Below are positions 55,333-64,000 of a DNA stretch of 64,000 nucleotides, one piece after another. Under the pieces are notes generated by a model. The model was not told the origin of the DNA, did not search any database, and was given only the letters and a program-made list of their open reading frames with translations. Location: NCBI GenBank assembly GCA_963843595.1, contig CAWJLG010000012.1, forward strand, positions 1 to 64,000, read 5' to 3'. Numbering within the stretch: the first letter of the stretch is position 1; each line of letters begins with the position of its first letter. The stretch is from CAIWHR01 sp963843595 (lineage in GTDB: Bacteria > Pseudomonadota > Gammaproteobacteria > Burkholderiales > Casimicrobiaceae). The position numbers and the translations under genes were made by a program.

Positions 55333-57006
55333 ATGCTTCGCCTTCTCTCGATCCGGAATTTCGTCGTCGTCGAGGCGCTCGATCTCGAGCTCGGCCGGGG
55401 CTTCACCGTGCTCACCGGTGAAACCGGCGCCGGCAAGTCCATCCTGCTCGACGCGCTGGCGTTGCTCTTGGGCGACCGGTTCGAGTTGCGGCAGTTGCGA
55501 CCCGGGGCGGAGCGTGCCGAACTCGCCGCGGCGTTCGACGTCGACGATCGTCCTGCCGTGACGGCCTGGCTGGGCGAACAGGGGCTCGCCGCCGACGAGG
55601 GCAGCCTGCTGCTGCGCCGCACGCTCGACGCGCAGGGCAAGAGCCGCGCGTGGATCAACGGCCGACCGGCAACGCTCGCACAATTGAAGGAGGCCGGCGA
55701 ACTGCTGGTCGACCTCCACGGCCAGCACGCCCATCAGTCGCTCACGCACGGCGATGCGCAACGCGCACTCGTCGACGCGTTCGGTGGTTTCACCGCCCTC
55801 GCGCGCGAGACCGCCGGCGCGTGGCGGGCCTGGCGCGATGCGGCCGAGCGCCGCGACGCCGCGGCGGCGGCGGCGCAGGCCGGGGCCGCGGAACGCGAGT
55901 TTCTCGAGGCGCGCCGGCACGAACTCACGGGGCTCGGCGTCGGCGCGGACGAATGGGCCGCGCTGTCGCAGTCCCAATCGAGGCTCGCGCACGCCGCGGC
56001 GCTGCTCGAGGCGGCCGCCATCGGCGAAGACGAGCTGACCGAGAGCGACACCGCCCTGACGCGCAGGCTGGGGGCGCTCGTCGCCCGGCTTCACGCGAAC
56101 GTCGCGCACGACGCGGGTCTGGCCGACATCGTGGCGCTGCTCGAGCCGGCGCGCATCCAGCTCGAGGAGGCGGCGCGCGCACTGCGCAGCTACCGCGACA
56201 GGCTCGACCTCGATCCGGGCGAGCTCGCGCGTGTCGAGGACCGCCTGTCCGCGATCCACGATGCCGCGCGCAGGCACCGCGTGCGGCCCGATGCGCTGCC
56301 GGCGCTCCTCGCCGACACCGAGACACGCCTCGCCGCGCTCGCCGAGTCCGCCGATGCCGCAGCGCTGGCGAAGAAGGCCGCCGCCGCCGAAGCCGCCTAT
56401 CGCAGTCTCGCCGAAGAGCTTTCGAAAAAACGGACGTTCGCCGCCAGCGAGCTCGCGCATCGCGTGACGACGGCGATGCAGGACCTGGCGATGGCCGGTG
56501 GCCGTTTCGAGATCGTGCGCTCGCCGCTTGCAACGCCGGCGGCCTTTGGCCTCGAACAGCTCGAATTCCAGGTCGCCGGTCACCCGAAGCAGCCGCCGGG
56601 CCCGCTCGCCAGGGTCGCTTCGGGTGGCGAGCTCTCGCGCGTGGCGCTCGCCATCCAGGTCGTCACCAGCGACGTCGGCGAAGTGCCGACGCTGATCTTC
56701 GACGAGGTCGACGTCGGCATCGGCGGCGCGGTGGCCGCGACCGTCGGCCGACTGATGCAGTCGCTGGGGGCGCGCCGTCAGGTGCTGTGCGTCACCCACC
56801 TGCCGCAGGTGGCAGCCTGCGCCGACGCCCATTTCCGCGTTGCGAAGCATGGCGACGCGCGCTCGGTGCGCACGGACGTCACGCCGCTCTCCCCTGCGGA
56901 ACGGGTCGAGGAACTCGCACGGATGCTCGCAGGAACGGCGATCACGGCCAAGACGCGCGCGCATGCCAGGGAGCTGCTCGACGCGCATCGGCGGGTCGGT
57001 ACCTGA
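55333..57006 (+). CDS. recN: DNA repair protein RecN
   Basis: 557 residues, an SMC-like ATPase for double-strand break repair. Walker A GETGAGKSILLDALALLLG at the N-terminus, a Q-loop (DLHGQHAHQSL), long alanine-rich coiled coils (residues 150-380), the ABC signature LARVASGGELSRVALAIQ and Walker B LIFDEVDVGIGG, then the His switch CVTHLPQVAACAD. Starts 79 bases after nadK on the same strand. Confidence 0.96.
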   Translation: MLRLLSIRNFVVVEALDLELGRGFTVLTGETGAGKSILLDALALLLGDRFELRQLRPGAERAELAAAFDVDDRPAVTAWLGEQGLAADEGSLLLRRTLDAQGKSRAWINGRPATLAQLKEAGELLVDLHGQHAHQSLTHGDAQRALVDAFGGFTALARETAGAWRAWRDAAERRDAAAAAAQAGAAEREFLEARRHELTGLGVGADEWAALSQSQSRLAHAAALLEAAAIGEDELTESDTALTRRLGALVARLHANVAHDAGLADIVALLEPARIQLEEAARALRSYRDRLDLDPGELARVEDRLSAIHDAARRHRVRPDALPALLADTETRLAALAESADAAALAKKAAAAEAAYRSLAEELSKKRTFAASELAHRVTTAMQDLAMAGGRFEIVRSPLATPAAFGLEQLEFQVAGHPKQPPGPLARVASGGELSRVALAIQVVTSDVGEVPTLIFDEVDVGIGGAVAATVGRLMQSLGARRQVLCVTHLPQVAACADAHFRVAKHGDARSVRTDVTPLSPAERVEELARMLAGTAITAKTRAHARELLDAHRRVGT

Positions 57007-57061
57007 AAACGAAACGGCCGCGCGGATCGCTCCGGGCGGCCATCCGGTGCGCAGCGTACGG

Positions 57062-58036
57062 TCAGTTGCCGCGCGCCTTGACCTTCGGGACGAATTTCGC
57101 GGCCGCGAAGCCTCCCTTCACCGGCTTCTTGGCCTTCGCGGCCGGTGCAGCGAGCTTGACCGTCGGCCCTGCAGCCTTCGCCACCGGCATCATCCGGCCC
57201 GTTTCGAGCCACTGCTTGACGCGTGTCGCGTCGCCCAACCGCGTGAACTTGCCGACGGAATCGAGAAGCACGATCACGAACGGCTTGCTCGCGACGTTGA
57301 CCAGCATCACCAGGCAGCGTCCGGCCTCGCGGATGTAACCGGTCTTCTGGAGCTGGATATCCCACTGGTTCGAGGCCACCAGGCGATTCGAATTGTTGAA
57401 GCCCATCACCTGACCCTGCGGCTGCACCTCGACGAAATGCGAGGGCGTCGTCGAAAAGTCGCGGATCAGCGGGTATCGCGCGGCGGCAGCCACCATCTTC
57501 GCGAGGTCGTTGGCGGTCGAAACGTTTTCCGGCGACAGGCCGGTCGGGTCGGAGAAATGCGAGCGCGTCATGCCCAGCAGCGCGGCCTTCGCATTCATCG
57601 CCGCGACCGCGGCCTCGGTTCCACCCGGATAGTGGCGAGCGAGCGCGGAGGCCGCGCGATTTTCCGACGACATCAGCGCGAGCCTGAGCATCTCCACGCG
57701 CGTCAGCGTGGCCCCCATGCGCAGCCGCGACTGGCTGCCCTTCAGGAAATCGAAATCCTCGATGTCGACGGCGAGCGGTTCGTCGAGGGACTGCCCGGCG
57801 TCGAGCACCACCATCGCCGTCATCAGTTTGGTGACCGACGCGATCGGTGTGACCTCGTTGGCCGCCTTGGCGTACAGCGCCCGGTCGGCTTCGGCATCGA
57901 CGACCAGCGCGTTCGCCGACGCGAGCTTGAGCCGGGCCGGGTCGGGCACGACGGCAACCGGATCGGCGGCAAACGCCGCGCGACTGGCTGCCAGCGCCAA
58001 TAGCGTCAGAAAAACAGAAACAAAGCGCGTGTTCAT
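57062..58036 (-). CDS. pbpG: D-alanyl-D-alanine endopeptidase (PBP7-like)
   Basis: 324 residues. Signal peptide FVSVFLTLLALAASRAAFA. Penicillin-binding motifs: SVTK (IASVTKLMTAMVVLDAG), SEN (MSSENRAASALARHYPGG) and KTG (QLQKTGYIREAGRCLVML). Cuts peptide cross-links in the murein. The C-terminus is a Lys/Ala-rich tail (KAKKPVKGGFAAAKFVPKVK). ATG 58036; a TTG 15 bases upstream is possible. Convergent with recN. Confidence 0.93.
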   Translation of the reverse strand: MNTRFVSVFLTLLALAASRAAFAADPVAVVPDPARLKLASANALVVDAEADRALYAKAANEVTPIASVTKLMTAMVVLDAGQSLDEPLAVDIEDFDFLKGSQSRLRMGATLTRVEMLRLALMSSENRAASALARHYPGGTEAAVAAMNAKAALLGMTRSHFSDPTGLSPENVSTANDLAKMVAAAARYPLIRDFSTTPSHFVEVQPQGQVMGFNNSNRLVASNQWDIQLQKTGYIREAGRCLVMLVNVASKPFVIVLLDSVGKFTRLGDATRVKQWLETGRMMPVAKAAGPTVKLAAPAAKAKKPVKGGFAAAKFVPKVKARGN

Positions 58037-58246
58037 AAGGTCCAGGCTCAAGTCCAGCCGTTTTATAGCATGCGCCGGGCAAGGTTGCCAATACCCATTG
58101 CAAATGAGTTACTTAGATGGAAACGCCCGACTACTGACGGCGTCCGGCGATCGCCACGACCGCATGCAATTTCCGGGCCCGGGACGTAGTTGTCGCGCCG
58201 TTTGCCGGCACGCGTCGACCCAGGGATCCCGCGCGTCGTCGCATTT

Positions 58247-60115
58247 CTAGCGTACCGGCAGCGAGGGCACCAGCGCAGCGGGCTCCACGGACGCCGGCGC
58301 CTCGCCGAACCCGCCGGTCGGCGAATCGCGCGCCTCGGTCTGCTGCAGCCGCCACATCCGCGCGTAGACGCCGTCGGCCGCGAGCAGCGCGGCGTGGGTG
58401 CCGCGCTCGACGATGCGCCCGCGCTCGAGCACCAGAATCTCGTCGGCATCGACGATCGTCGACAACCGGTGCGCGATCGTGAGTGTCGTGCGGTCCTGCG
58501 CGATACGCCTCAACTCGGCCTGGATCGCCTTCTCCGATTTCGAGTCGAGCGCGCTCGTCGCTTCGTCGAAGATCAGGATCCGCGGCCCCTTGAGTATGGC
58601 GCGCGCGATCGCGGTCCGCTGCTTCTCGCCGCCCGAAAGCTTGAGACCCCGCTCCCCGACGGGTGTCGCGTAGCCCTCGGGCGTGCTCGCGATGAAGTCG
58701 TGGATCTGCGCGAGCTTCGCCGCGACGACGATCTCGTCATGCGTGGCGTCCGGCCGGCCGTAACCGATGTTGTATTCGATCGTGTCGTTGAACAGCACCG
58801 TGTCCTGCGGGACGATCCCGATCGCCGCACGCAGGCTGCCCTGCTGCACGGCGCGGATGTCCTGACCATTCACGGTGATGCGGCCGCCCGTCACGTCGTA
58901 GAAGCGGAACAGGAGCCGCGACAGCGTGCTCTTGCCGGCGCCGGACGGGCCGACCACGGCGACGGTCTTCCCGGCCGGGATCGTGAAGCTGACGTCGAAC
59001 AGGATCTGCCGGTTGGGTTCATAACCGAAGTCGACGTGCTCGAAACGAACCTCGCCCGGACCCACGACGAGCGGCGGCGCGCCCGGGGCGTCGGAGATCT
59101 CCGTGTGCTCGGCGGCCAGCGCGAACATCCGCTCCATGTCGGCGAGCGCCTGCTTGATCTCGCGATAGATGACGCCGAGAAAATTGAGCGGAATGTAGAT
59201 CTGGATCATGAATGCATTGACGAGCACGAGGTCGCCGATGGTCATCGTGCCTTTGACCACGCCTGCGGTGGCCCGCCACATGATCAGCGTGACCGCGGTC
59301 GCGATGATCGCGCTCTGCACCACGTTGAGCAGCGTGAGGGAGGTCTGGCTCTTCACCGCCGCTCGCTCCCAGCGCTGCATGCTCTCGTCGTAGCGGTTCG
59401 CCTCGAACGCCTCGTTGCCGAAGTACTTGACCGTCTCGTAGTTGAGCAGGCTGTCGATGGCGCGGGTGTGGGCCTTCGAGTCGAGCTCGTTCATCGTCCG
59501 GCGGAAGTGGGTCCGCCACTCGGTGATGACCACGGTGCAGGTCACGTACAGCACCAGCGCCGCCAGCGTGATGGCGATGAACGTCCAGTCGTAGCGCACG
59601 ACGAGGATCGTCGCGACGAGGCTGATCTCGATCAGCGTGGGCAGGATCGAGAACAGCATGAAGCTGATCAGCGTCGAGATGCCGCGCGTGCCCCGCTCGA
59701 CGTCGCGGGTGAGGCCGCCCGTCTGCCGGGCAAGATGGAAGCGCAGCGACAGCGCGTGCAGGTGCCGGAAAACCTCGAGCGCGACGGCGCGCACCGCGCG
59801 CTGCGTCACCTTGGCGAACAGGAACTCGCGCAGCTCGGTGAACAGCGTCGTGGACAGCCGGAGCAGACCGTACGCGGCAAGGAGCGCGAACGGAACGGCG
59901 AGGAGCGCGCTCCGCGGGTCGAGGCTGTCGACGATCTCCTTGAGCAGCACCGGCACGCCGACGTTGGCGAGCTTCGCCGCGACCAACGACAGCATCGCGA
60001 CCGTGACGCGGCCCTTGTAGGGCCACAGGTAGGGAAGCAGCCGGCCGATCGTGTGCCAATCGCCGGCGTCGGCCGGGCCGGGCAGGGTGCGGGTTGGAGC
60101 GGATCCGTGGCGCAT
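58247..60115 (-). CDS. Atm1/HMT1-type ABC exporter (fused permease and ATPase)
   Basis: 622 residues. Six-helix transmembrane domain (about residues 25-310; SILPTLIEISLVATILVVRY, LNFLGVIYREIKQALADMER) followed by the ATPase: Walker A VGPSGAGKSTLSRLLFRFYD, signature LSGGEKQRTAIARAIL, Walker B ILIFDEATSALDS, then the H-loop in LTIAHRLSTI. The Atm1/HMT1 group exports glutathione-linked sulfur or metal compounds. ATG 60115 starts the family-like part; the earlier open frame is not coding-like. Confidence 0.92.
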   Translation of the reverse strand: MRHGSAPTRTLPGPADAGDWHTIGRLLPYLWPYKGRVTVAMLSLVAAKLANVGVPVLLKEIVDSLDPRSALLAVPFALLAAYGLLRLSTTLFTELREFLFAKVTQRAVRAVALEVFRHLHALSLRFHLARQTGGLTRDVERGTRGISTLISFMLFSILPTLIEISLVATILVVRYDWTFIAITLAALVLYVTCTVVITEWRTHFRRTMNELDSKAHTRAIDSLLNYETVKYFGNEAFEANRYDESMQRWERAAVKSQTSLTLLNVVQSAIIATAVTLIMWRATAGVVKGTMTIGDLVLVNAFMIQIYIPLNFLGVIYREIKQALADMERMFALAAEHTEISDAPGAPPLVVGPGEVRFEHVDFGYEPNRQILFDVSFTIPAGKTVAVVGPSGAGKSTLSRLLFRFYDVTGGRITVNGQDIRAVQQGSLRAAIGIVPQDTVLFNDTIEYNIGYGRPDATHDEIVVAAKLAQIHDFIASTPEGYATPVGERGLKLSGGEKQRTAIARAILKGPRILIFDEATSALDSKSEKAIQAELRRIAQDRTTLTIAHRLSTIVDADEILVLERGRIVERGTHAALLAADGVYARMWRLQQTEARDSPTGGFGEAPASVEPAALVPSLPVR

Positions 60116-60207
60116 TGGGACGATCGGCCGCCGCGGCCGTCGCAGGGCACGGCGGAACGAGGGCAGTTTAGCAAACGCGGGGTTGCCCTCCCGCCGTGAC
60201 TGCGTCT

Positions 60208-61422
60208 TCAGCCGCGGCGCCCGCCGTGCCTCCACGCACGGGGCATGCCGGTGCCGCGGAACCACTCGTTACCGCCGTAGCCCAGCAGGCCCATTCCCAC
60301 CCGGACGACGCCGTAGGCGATCCAGAGCATGGCCTTGTACATGCGCGGCACCTGCGCCCAGCGCTGACGCCGGACCGGGCGCGCGCCTTCGTCGATGAGC
60401 CGCAGCAGTTCGATGCGCAGCTGATCCGAGAAATACGGGTCGCGGACGAAGACGTTCGCCTCGCGCGCCATCAGCAGGCTGTAGGGATCGATGTTCGACG
60501 AGCCGACGGTCGCCCAGTGATCGTCGATGACCGCGACCTTCGCGTGCAGGAACGAGCGCCGGTATTCCTGGATCTCGACGCCGGCCGAGAGAAGCTGGCC
60601 GTACAGCGCGCGCGCCGCGTAGTGCAGCAGCACGTACTCGACGCGCGCCTGCAGGATCAGCGTGACCCTGACGCCGCGCTTCGCCGCCGCGATCAGCGCA
60701 CGGCGGAACCGGATCCCGGGGAAGAAGTACGAGTTCGCGATCACGATCTCGCGCTTGGCGGTACGGATCGCGGCGAGATAGGACGCCTCGATGTCGCGCC
60801 GGTGCCGCACGTTGTCGCGGATCACGAACTTCGCGGTCTGCGCCCCCACGCGCGCCGCGCGCCGCGACGCCGGGAACAGCGGCACTTCGCTCCTCCTGAA
60901 CTGCACGAGCTCGTTCAGCGCCCAGACGCGTTGCATCGTCCGCACGATCGACGGCAGCAGCGATCCTTCGATCTGCACTGCGAAGTCGACGCGTGGAGGG
61001 CGCTGGCCCGGCGTGTTCATGTCGTCGATGATGTTGATGCCGCCGACGAATGCGATCCGGCCGTCGACGTGGCAGAGCTTGCGGTGGAGCCGGCGCAGCC
61101 GGTGCGAGCGGAACTGCCAGGGGGCGACTTCGGGGCGGTAAAGCAGGAGGGCGACGCCTGCGCGCTCCAGATCGTTCTCGATCGCGCGGGTCAGGTAATG
61201 GCGCGCACCCCAGCCGTCGACGAGCACGCGAACCGTGCACCCGCGGCGAGCCGCCTGCGTCAGCGCGTCGGTGACGTTTCGGCCCGCCTCGTCGTCGGCG
61301 TAGATGTAGGTCTCGAGCCAGACCTCGCGCTCGGCGTGCGCGATCGCGGCGATCAGCGCAGGAAAGAATTCACCGCCGCTGCGCAGCAGCGTGAGCCGGT
61401 TGCCGGGGGTGAACCGGTTCAT
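60208..61422 (-). CDS. clsB: Cardiolipin synthase B
   Basis: 404 residues. Phospholipase D superfamily with two HKD motifs: LHRKLCHVDGRIAFVGGIN in the first half and FLHAKVAVIDDHWATVGSSN in the second. Makes cardiolipin from phosphatidylglycerol and a second phospholipid at the inner membrane. Its ATG overlaps the stop of the upstream phosphohydrolase gene (ATGA). The pair matches ybhP-clsB in E. coli. Confidence 0.95.
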   Translation of the reverse strand: MNRFTPGNRLTLLRSGGEFFPALIAAIAHAEREVWLETYIYADDEAGRNVTDALTQAARRGCTVRVLVDGWGARHYLTRAIENDLERAGVALLLYRPEVAPWQFRSHRLRRLHRKLCHVDGRIAFVGGINIIDDMNTPGQRPPRVDFAVQIEGSLLPSIVRTMQRVWALNELVQFRRSEVPLFPASRRAARVGAQTAKFVIRDNVRHRRDIEASYLAAIRTAKREIVIANSYFFPGIRFRRALIAAAKRGVRVTLILQARVEYVLLHYAARALYGQLLSAGVEIQEYRRSFLHAKVAVIDDHWATVGSSNIDPYSLLMAREANVFVRDPYFSDQLRIELLRLIDEGARPVRRQRWAQVPRMYKAMLWIAYGVVRVGMGLLGYGGNEWFRGTGMPRAWRHGGRRG

Positions 61423-62177
61423 CGTCCGCGTCTGGCGGTATCGAAGGTGGCGGCCAGCGCCGCGTGGTCCGACAGCCTTGCCGACGGAAAGGCGTAGTGG
61501 ACGCGGGCATCGACGACGGCGAGCCCACGGGCGTAGATGCGATCCAGGCGAAACACCGGGAGCACGGACGGAAACGTGCGTGCGGGGTGGCCGCGAACCG
61601 CCTCGAACACCTCGACCACGCCGAGCTGGTCGATCAGCGCGCGGTTCGCCTTGTGCCGCCAGTCGTTGAAGTCGCCGGCGATGACGAGTGGCGCGTCCTT
61701 CGGCACGGTCGCGCGGATGCGCTCGCACAACGCGCGGATCTGCCACTGCCGGCCGCGCTCGAAGAGGCCCAGGTGGACGTTGAGGCAATGCAGCGCCGGG
61801 CCGCGGCTGCCGAGCTTGATCTCGCAATGCAGAAGCCCGCGGCTCTCGAACGCGTGCGCCGAGATGTCCTGATTCTCGTGCGCGACGATCGGGAACCGCG
61901 ACAGCACGGCGTTGCCGTGATGGCCGTTGCGGTGAATCGCGTTCTTGCCGTACGCGACCTCCTCCCACATCGTGTCGGCGATGAACTCGTGCTGCGGCTT
62001 GACCGGCCAGTCGTGGTGGCGCGCGGCGTGCCGCGCATGAACGCCGACGACCTCCTGCAGGAACAGGATGTCCGCCGAGAGACCGTGGAGCCGCTCGCGC
62101 AGCTCGTGGATGACCATCCGGCGATTGAGCTGCGAGAAGCCTTTGTGGATGTTGTAGGTGGCGACGGTGAAGCGCAT
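61419..62177 (-). CDS. ybhP: Endonuclease/exonuclease/phosphatase family protein (YbhP-like)
   Basis: 252 residues. EEP fold: FTVATYNIHKGFSQLNRRMV, ADILFLQEVVGVHARH, APLVIAGDFNDWRHKANRAL and LSDHAALAATFDTARRG carry the metal and catalytic residues. In E. coli ybhP precedes clsB, so a lipid-linked phosphate substrate is plausible but unproven. ATG 62177; the open frame further upstream is not coding-like. Confidence 0.9.
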   Translation of the reverse strand: MRFTVATYNIHKGFSQLNRRMVIHELRERLHGLSADILFLQEVVGVHARHAARHHDWPVKPQHEFIADTMWEEVAYGKNAIHRNGHHGNAVLSRFPIVAHENQDISAHAFESRGLLHCEIKLGSRGPALHCLNVHLGLFERGRQWQIRALCERIRATVPKDAPLVIAGDFNDWRHKANRALIDQLGVVEVFEAVRGHPARTFPSVLPVFRLDRIYARGLAVVDARVHYAFPSARLSDHAALAATFDTARRGR

Positions 62178-62465
62178 GGCGCAGCGGTCGGTAACGACAT
62201 CGAATTTTAGCCCCTTCGCCAACGCCGTGCCCGGTGCACGCGCGAAGCATGCAGTGCCACGATGCAGCGCCGCCGACCCCGCCAGCCGATCCGATGTACG
62301 GCGTCCTGATACATAATGTCGCCCCGACCCGCGCGTCGACCCGGGCTGCATCCGGCGGTAACGGCGGCGCGTAAGGAAATTCCGTCGGCGTCGACGAATG
62401 CTCCGGAGCCGGCGAGAGCCCTCCCCCTTTGCAGCCGACCAACCCACTTCGACAGGAGACTCCCC

Positions 62466-62732
62466 ATGAATCACCAGACCACGATCCAGGCCGCGCTCGC
62501 GGGCATCCTCGCCCTCGGCATCGCCGCTGCCGCCAACGCCGGCCCCGTCACCCCGCAGGCCGGCCAGGAGAAGTGCTACGGCATCGCCAAGGCCGGCCAG
62601 AACGATTGCGGCACGGCGAAGCACGCGTGCGCGGGCTTGGGCGCCAAGACCGACAACGACGCGACCGAATGGAAGTACGTCGCCAAGGGCACGTGCGAGA
62701 AGGTCGGTGGCAAGACGGCCGCACCGAAATAA
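62466..62732 (+). CDS. bufA1: Bufferin-type RiPP precursor BufA1 (DUF2282)
   Basis: 88 residues. Signal peptide IQAALAGILALGIAAAANA, then a short mature part with four cysteines (EKCYGIAKAGQNDCGTAKHA, then C in HACAG and in KGTCEKVGG). This matches DUF2282/BufA1, a class of ribosomally made peptides exported after MNIO modification of cysteines and reported to bind copper. RBS GACAGGAGACTCCCC before the ATG. The 288-bp upstream gap contains CATAAT (62312-62317) as a possible -10 box. A terminator follows immediately before bufB. Confidence 0.88.
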   Translation: MNHQTTIQAALAGILALGIAAAANAGPVTPQAGQEKCYGIAKAGQNDCGTAKHACAGLGAKTDNDATEWKYVAKGTCEKVGGKTAAPK

Positions 62733-62749
62733 CGCACCGCTGCAACACG

Positions 62750-62789
62750 GGTCCGGCCCCGACGATCCCCGTTCCGGCCGGACCTTTTT
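62750..62789 (+). terminator. Hairpin with T-run between bufA1 and bufB (attenuator-like)
   Basis: GGTCCGGCC (62750-62758), 17-base loop, GGCCGGACC (62776-62784), then TTTTT. It ends three bases before the bufB ATG and covers the only purine-rich sequence there, so it could both terminate most transcripts after bufA1 and limit bufB translation. Confidence 0.75.
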
Positions 62790-62791
62790 CC

Positions 62792-63631
62792 ATGTCGATC
62801 CGCACATCGCTCCCCGTCGCCGCCGGCGTCGGATTGCGTGCGCCGCACGTCGGCCAGGTTCTCGCCGAGCGTCCGCGCGTCGCGTGGTTCGAGGTCCACA
62901 GCGAGAACTACTACACGGAGGGCGGACCTGCGCTCGCCGCACTCGACCGAATCCGCGCCGACTACCCGCTGTCGCTGCACGGCGTCGGCATGTCGCTCGG
63001 CTCGTCCGATCCGCTCGACGCCGCCCATCTGGCGAAACTCAGGCGTCTCGTCGCGCGCGTCGAACCGGCTGCGGTGTCGGAGCATCTGTGCTGGAGCGGC
63101 ATCGGCGGCCGGCATCTCAACGATCTGTTGCCGCTGCCCTATACCGAAGAGGCGCTCGATCACGTCTGCGCTCGCGTGACGCAGGTCCAGGACGCGCTGG
63201 GCCGCGAGCTTCTGGTCGAGAACGTCTCGTCGTACCTGGCCTTTGCCGACGCGACGATCCCGGAATGGGAATTCGTCGCCGCGGTCGCGACGCGCACGGG
63301 CTGCAAGCTCTTGTGCGACGTCAACAACATCCACGTCAACGCCGTCAACCACGGCTTCGACGCGGACGCGTACCTGGCGGCCCTGCCCGGTGCCGCGATC
63401 GCCGAGATCCACCTCGCCGGCTTCGACGCGAGCGGACCATGCCTCATCGACACGCACGGGGCGCCGGTCGCGCCGGACGTCTGGGCACTCTACGCGCGCG
63501 CGATCGCGCGCTTCGGTCCGCAGCCGACGCTGATCGAGTGGGACACCGACATCCCGGCGTTCGCCGTTCTCCAGCGCGAGGCCGCGACGGCACAATCGAT
63601 CATGGAGGCGCGCGATGCCGTCGCTGCGTGA
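62792..63631 (+). CDS. bufB: MNIO (DUF692) enzyme BufB
   Basis: 279 residues. DUF692 TIM-barrel multinuclear non-haem iron oxygenase. Metal-binding residues expected in FEVHSENYYTEGG, PLSLHGVGMSLGSSDPLD, VSEHLCWSGIGGRHLNDLLP, LLVENVSSYLAF, CDVNNIHVNAVNHG, EIHLAGFDASG and DTHGAPVAPDVW. It modifies cysteines of the bufA1 product with help of BufC. Lies 59 bases after bufA1 and overlaps bufC by 17 bases. Confidence 0.93.
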   Translation: MSIRTSLPVAAGVGLRAPHVGQVLAERPRVAWFEVHSENYYTEGGPALAALDRIRADYPLSLHGVGMSLGSSDPLDAAHLAKLRRLVARVEPAAVSEHLCWSGIGGRHLNDLLPLPYTEEALDHVCARVTQVQDALGRELLVENVSSYLAFADATIPEWEFVAAVATRTGCKLLCDVNNIHVNAVNHGFDADAYLAALPGAAIAEIHLAGFDASGPCLIDTHGAPVAPDVWALYARAIARFGPQPTLIEWDTDIPAFAVLQREAATAQSIMEARDAVAA

Positions 63632-64000
63632 GCTGCAGCAACGGTTCGCCGACGCGGTGTTCGCGCCGTCGGGGACGCCGCCGGCGTTCGCTGTCGTGCC
63701 GCACGACGCCGGCGCCGAGCGCATCGCGATCTACCGGACCGCGCTGTTCGCGAACTACCGCAATGCGCTGTCCGCGACCTATCCGGTCGTCAAGCGCCTG
63801 ACTGGCGCAGCGTTTTTTCACGCTGCCGTCGACGCGTTCGTGCGCGCGCATCCCTCGGTCAGCGGCGATCTCAACGTCTACGGCGGCGCGTTCGGCGACT
63901 TCCTCACCGCGTACGCGCCCGCGGCGGAGCTGCGGTACCTGCCCGACGTCGCGCGGCTCGAATGGGCGATCGACGAGGCGCAGCGCGCCGCGGACACCGT
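63615..64000 (+). CDS. bufC: BufC (DUF2063) partner protein, cut by the right edge
   Basis: The frame from ATG 63615 is open to the window end (about 128 residues visible). It starts MPSLRELQQRFADAVFAP and continues RIAIYRTALFANYRNALSAT and YPVVKRLTGAAFFHAAVDAF, typical of DUF2063, the partner that presents the precursor leader to the MNIO enzyme. It overlaps the end of bufB by 17 bases, indicating coupled translation. Confidence 0.9.
   Translation, partial: MPSLRELQQRFADAVFAPSGTPPAFAVVPHDAGAERIAIYRTALFANYRNALSATYPVVKRLTGAAFFHAAVDAFVRAHPSVSGDLNVYGGAFGDFLTAYAPAAELRYLPDVARLEWAIDEAQRAADT

Overview
The window reads as a chromosomal segment of a GC-rich betaproteobacterium, probably an environmental Burkholderiales- or Nitrosomonadales-like lineage. 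The evidence is the gene content and order (queA / tgt-yajC-secD-secF, grpE-dnaK-dnaJ next to hemH, hrcA, nadK and recN, a GlrK/GlrR system, PEP-CTERM proteins) and the strong G/C preference at third codon positions. Because of the high GC, both strands are full of long shadow reading frames. I saw no rRNA, CRISPR array, transposase or integrase. There is one tRNA gene.

Layout. 1-5.5 kb: a DUF2339 membrane protein cut by the left edge, a lysophospholipid flipase-acyltransferase fusion, and thyA. 5.5-10.3 kb: the glrK-lipoprotein-glrR operon. Downstream of it lies an unannotated short transcription unit that has a consensus sigma-54 promoter, two TGTC-N10-GACA sites (the GlrR binding pattern), an IHF consensus site, a 55-codon reading frame and a strong terminator. 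folA is divergent. 10.3-18.8 kb is an accessory-like stretch: DUF4337 protein, sulfatase-like hydrolase, tRNA-Leu(CAA), an AT-richer PEP-CTERM gene lying between two copies of the tRNA 3' end, a cyclase-ATPase-TPR regulator and a second PEP-CTERM protein. 19.2-28.2 kb: queA, a third protein with a C-terminal sorting tail, tgt, yajC, secD, secF, dedA, purB.

28.4-40.8 kb is an acetate/organic-acid block: a GST, a cNMP-CBS-DUF294 protein, a DEDDh exonuclease, a Yip1-family protein and a TPR protein, the two-subunit sodium:solute symporter, acetyl-CoA synthetase, a YqhA-family protein and class I fumarase. 40.8-47.2 kb: a stand-alone periplasmic binding protein fused in operon to a GGDEF-EAL sensor, a MobA-like nucleotidyltransferase, a branched-chain-amino-acid-type binding protein and a YhiN-family flavoprotein. 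47.2-57 kb: dnaJ, dnaK, grpE (with a heat-shock sigma-32 type promoter), hemH, a SnoaL-like protein, hrcA, nadK, recN. 57-62.2 kb: pbpG, an Atm1-type ABC exporter, clsB and its partner phosphohydrolase gene. 62.5-64 kb: the start of a bufferin-type RiPP locus (bufA1-bufB-bufC), cut by the right edge.

A cross-cutting observation: several conserved genes (queA, the symporter, acs, the CBS-DUF294 gene, the cyclase-ATPase gene) are broken in this sequence, and in each case removing single inserted bases restores a full-length family protein. Insertion-only damage in housekeeping genes looks more like residual sequencing error than gene decay, so these are annotated here as genes with their whole span.
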